From the NCBI GenBank assembly GCA_030614945.1, contig JAUXAH010000150.1, positions 1 to 5,379 of the forward strand: a DNA stretch of 5,379 nt, given 5' to 3'. Below, one piece after another: positions 5,072 to 5,379 of the stretch (within the stretch, counting starts at the first letter, position 1; the number at the start of each line of letters is the position of its first letter). The DNA is from Phycisphaerae bacterium. GTDB lineage: Bacteria > Planctomycetota > Phycisphaerae > Sedimentisphaerales > SG8-4. The notes beneath the pieces were generated by a model. The model was not told the DNA's origin. It ran no database searches and saw nothing but the letters and a program-made list of their open reading frames with translations. The position numbers and the translations under genes are program-made.

Positions 5072-5379
5072 CTCACTACTTATCGAGCAGTCATTGATGA
5101 ATAAATGACGCGACAAGCCGACAAATACTACAGACCAAAGACTAAAGCTTTATGTCTTGTGCTTTTCTAAACAAAGGCCAGTCAAAAGCATCACAGCAAT
5201 CAGCCCGCCTACTATCAGCACCTTGTGACCTATGAGAGCGCAAAAAGCAATAGCACACACGCCAATCTGCGACTTGATGAGAAATCATATACCGGCACGT
5301 GGTTAGTTAATTCCCGTTGCCGCCGACTAAATTTTTACTTAATGAACCGGATACTGACCGGGTAGCGATAAGCTACACC
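5072..5379. other. Right-end stretch without a convincing gene
   Basis: No frame supports a recognised protein. Three minor things are visible. GTCATT (5090-5095) and AATGAC (5104-5109) form a loose inverted pair. On the minus strand a frame from 5284 to a TAA at 5150-5152 encodes a hydrophobic stretch, ALIGHKVLIVGGLIAVMLL, that looks like a membrane segment but has no good start or ribosome site. A frame open from the window edge to TAA at 5335-5337 on the minus strand ends in YRYPVSIRFIK and could be the tail of an upstream gene, but 14 codons prove nothing. GTAGC-GATAA-GCTAC at 5363-5377 could form a small hairpin. Confidence 0.4.

Noticed and set aside
5353..5379. Possible tRNA-like or riboswitch-like fold at the right edge
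   Set aside because: Only a 5-bp hairpin (GTAGC/GCTAC) is visible. No T-loop GTTCRANYC or acceptor pairing could be found before the window ends.

Overview
The window looks like chromosomal backbone of an uncultured bacterium, most likely a planctomycete (Phycisphaerae-like). This lineage call is inference. It rests on a bacterial GlnRS, a lone DUF1844 protein, the remains of a Tat-exported sulfatase, and intergenic gaps full of small palindromic repeats of the kind common in such genomes. Nothing in the window supports a phage, CRISPR, defence or biosynthetic system. The most unusual items are a gutted sulfatase gene, a promoter that appears to make smpB leaderless, and several repeat elements lying against promoters.

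Layout: glnS (5' end cut by the window edge) runs rightward over 1-1515. It converges on a leftward block. From right to left that block holds a sulfatase remnant (5020-4686), smpB (4492-3989), a DUF1844 protein (3851-3459), trpC (3243-2437) and a TauE/SafE-family permease (2427-1585). trpC and the permease are 9 nt apart and are probably co-transcribed. The other leftward genes are separated by gaps of 137-215 bp, each with its own promoter-like sequence or repeat, so they are probably separate transcription units.

Functions are mostly housekeeping: glutaminyl-tRNA charging, rescue of stalled ribosomes (SmpB, partner of tmRNA, which is not in the window) and one step of tryptophan synthesis (TrpC, here away from other trp genes). 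The permease is an anion/sulfur-compound transporter of unknown substrate. The sulfatase remnant keeps a good ribosome binding site, the Tat signal and the family C-terminus, but has lost the whole catalytic core.

Intergenic DNA: 3244-3458 carries a 101-bp palindromic element with a second palindrome nested in it. 3852-3988 carries two inverted copies of a CTTNGTGNC-type repeat. 4493-4685 carries the smpB promoter, an 81-bp inverted-repeat unit and a short relative of the 101-bp element. 5021-5379 has no convincing gene.
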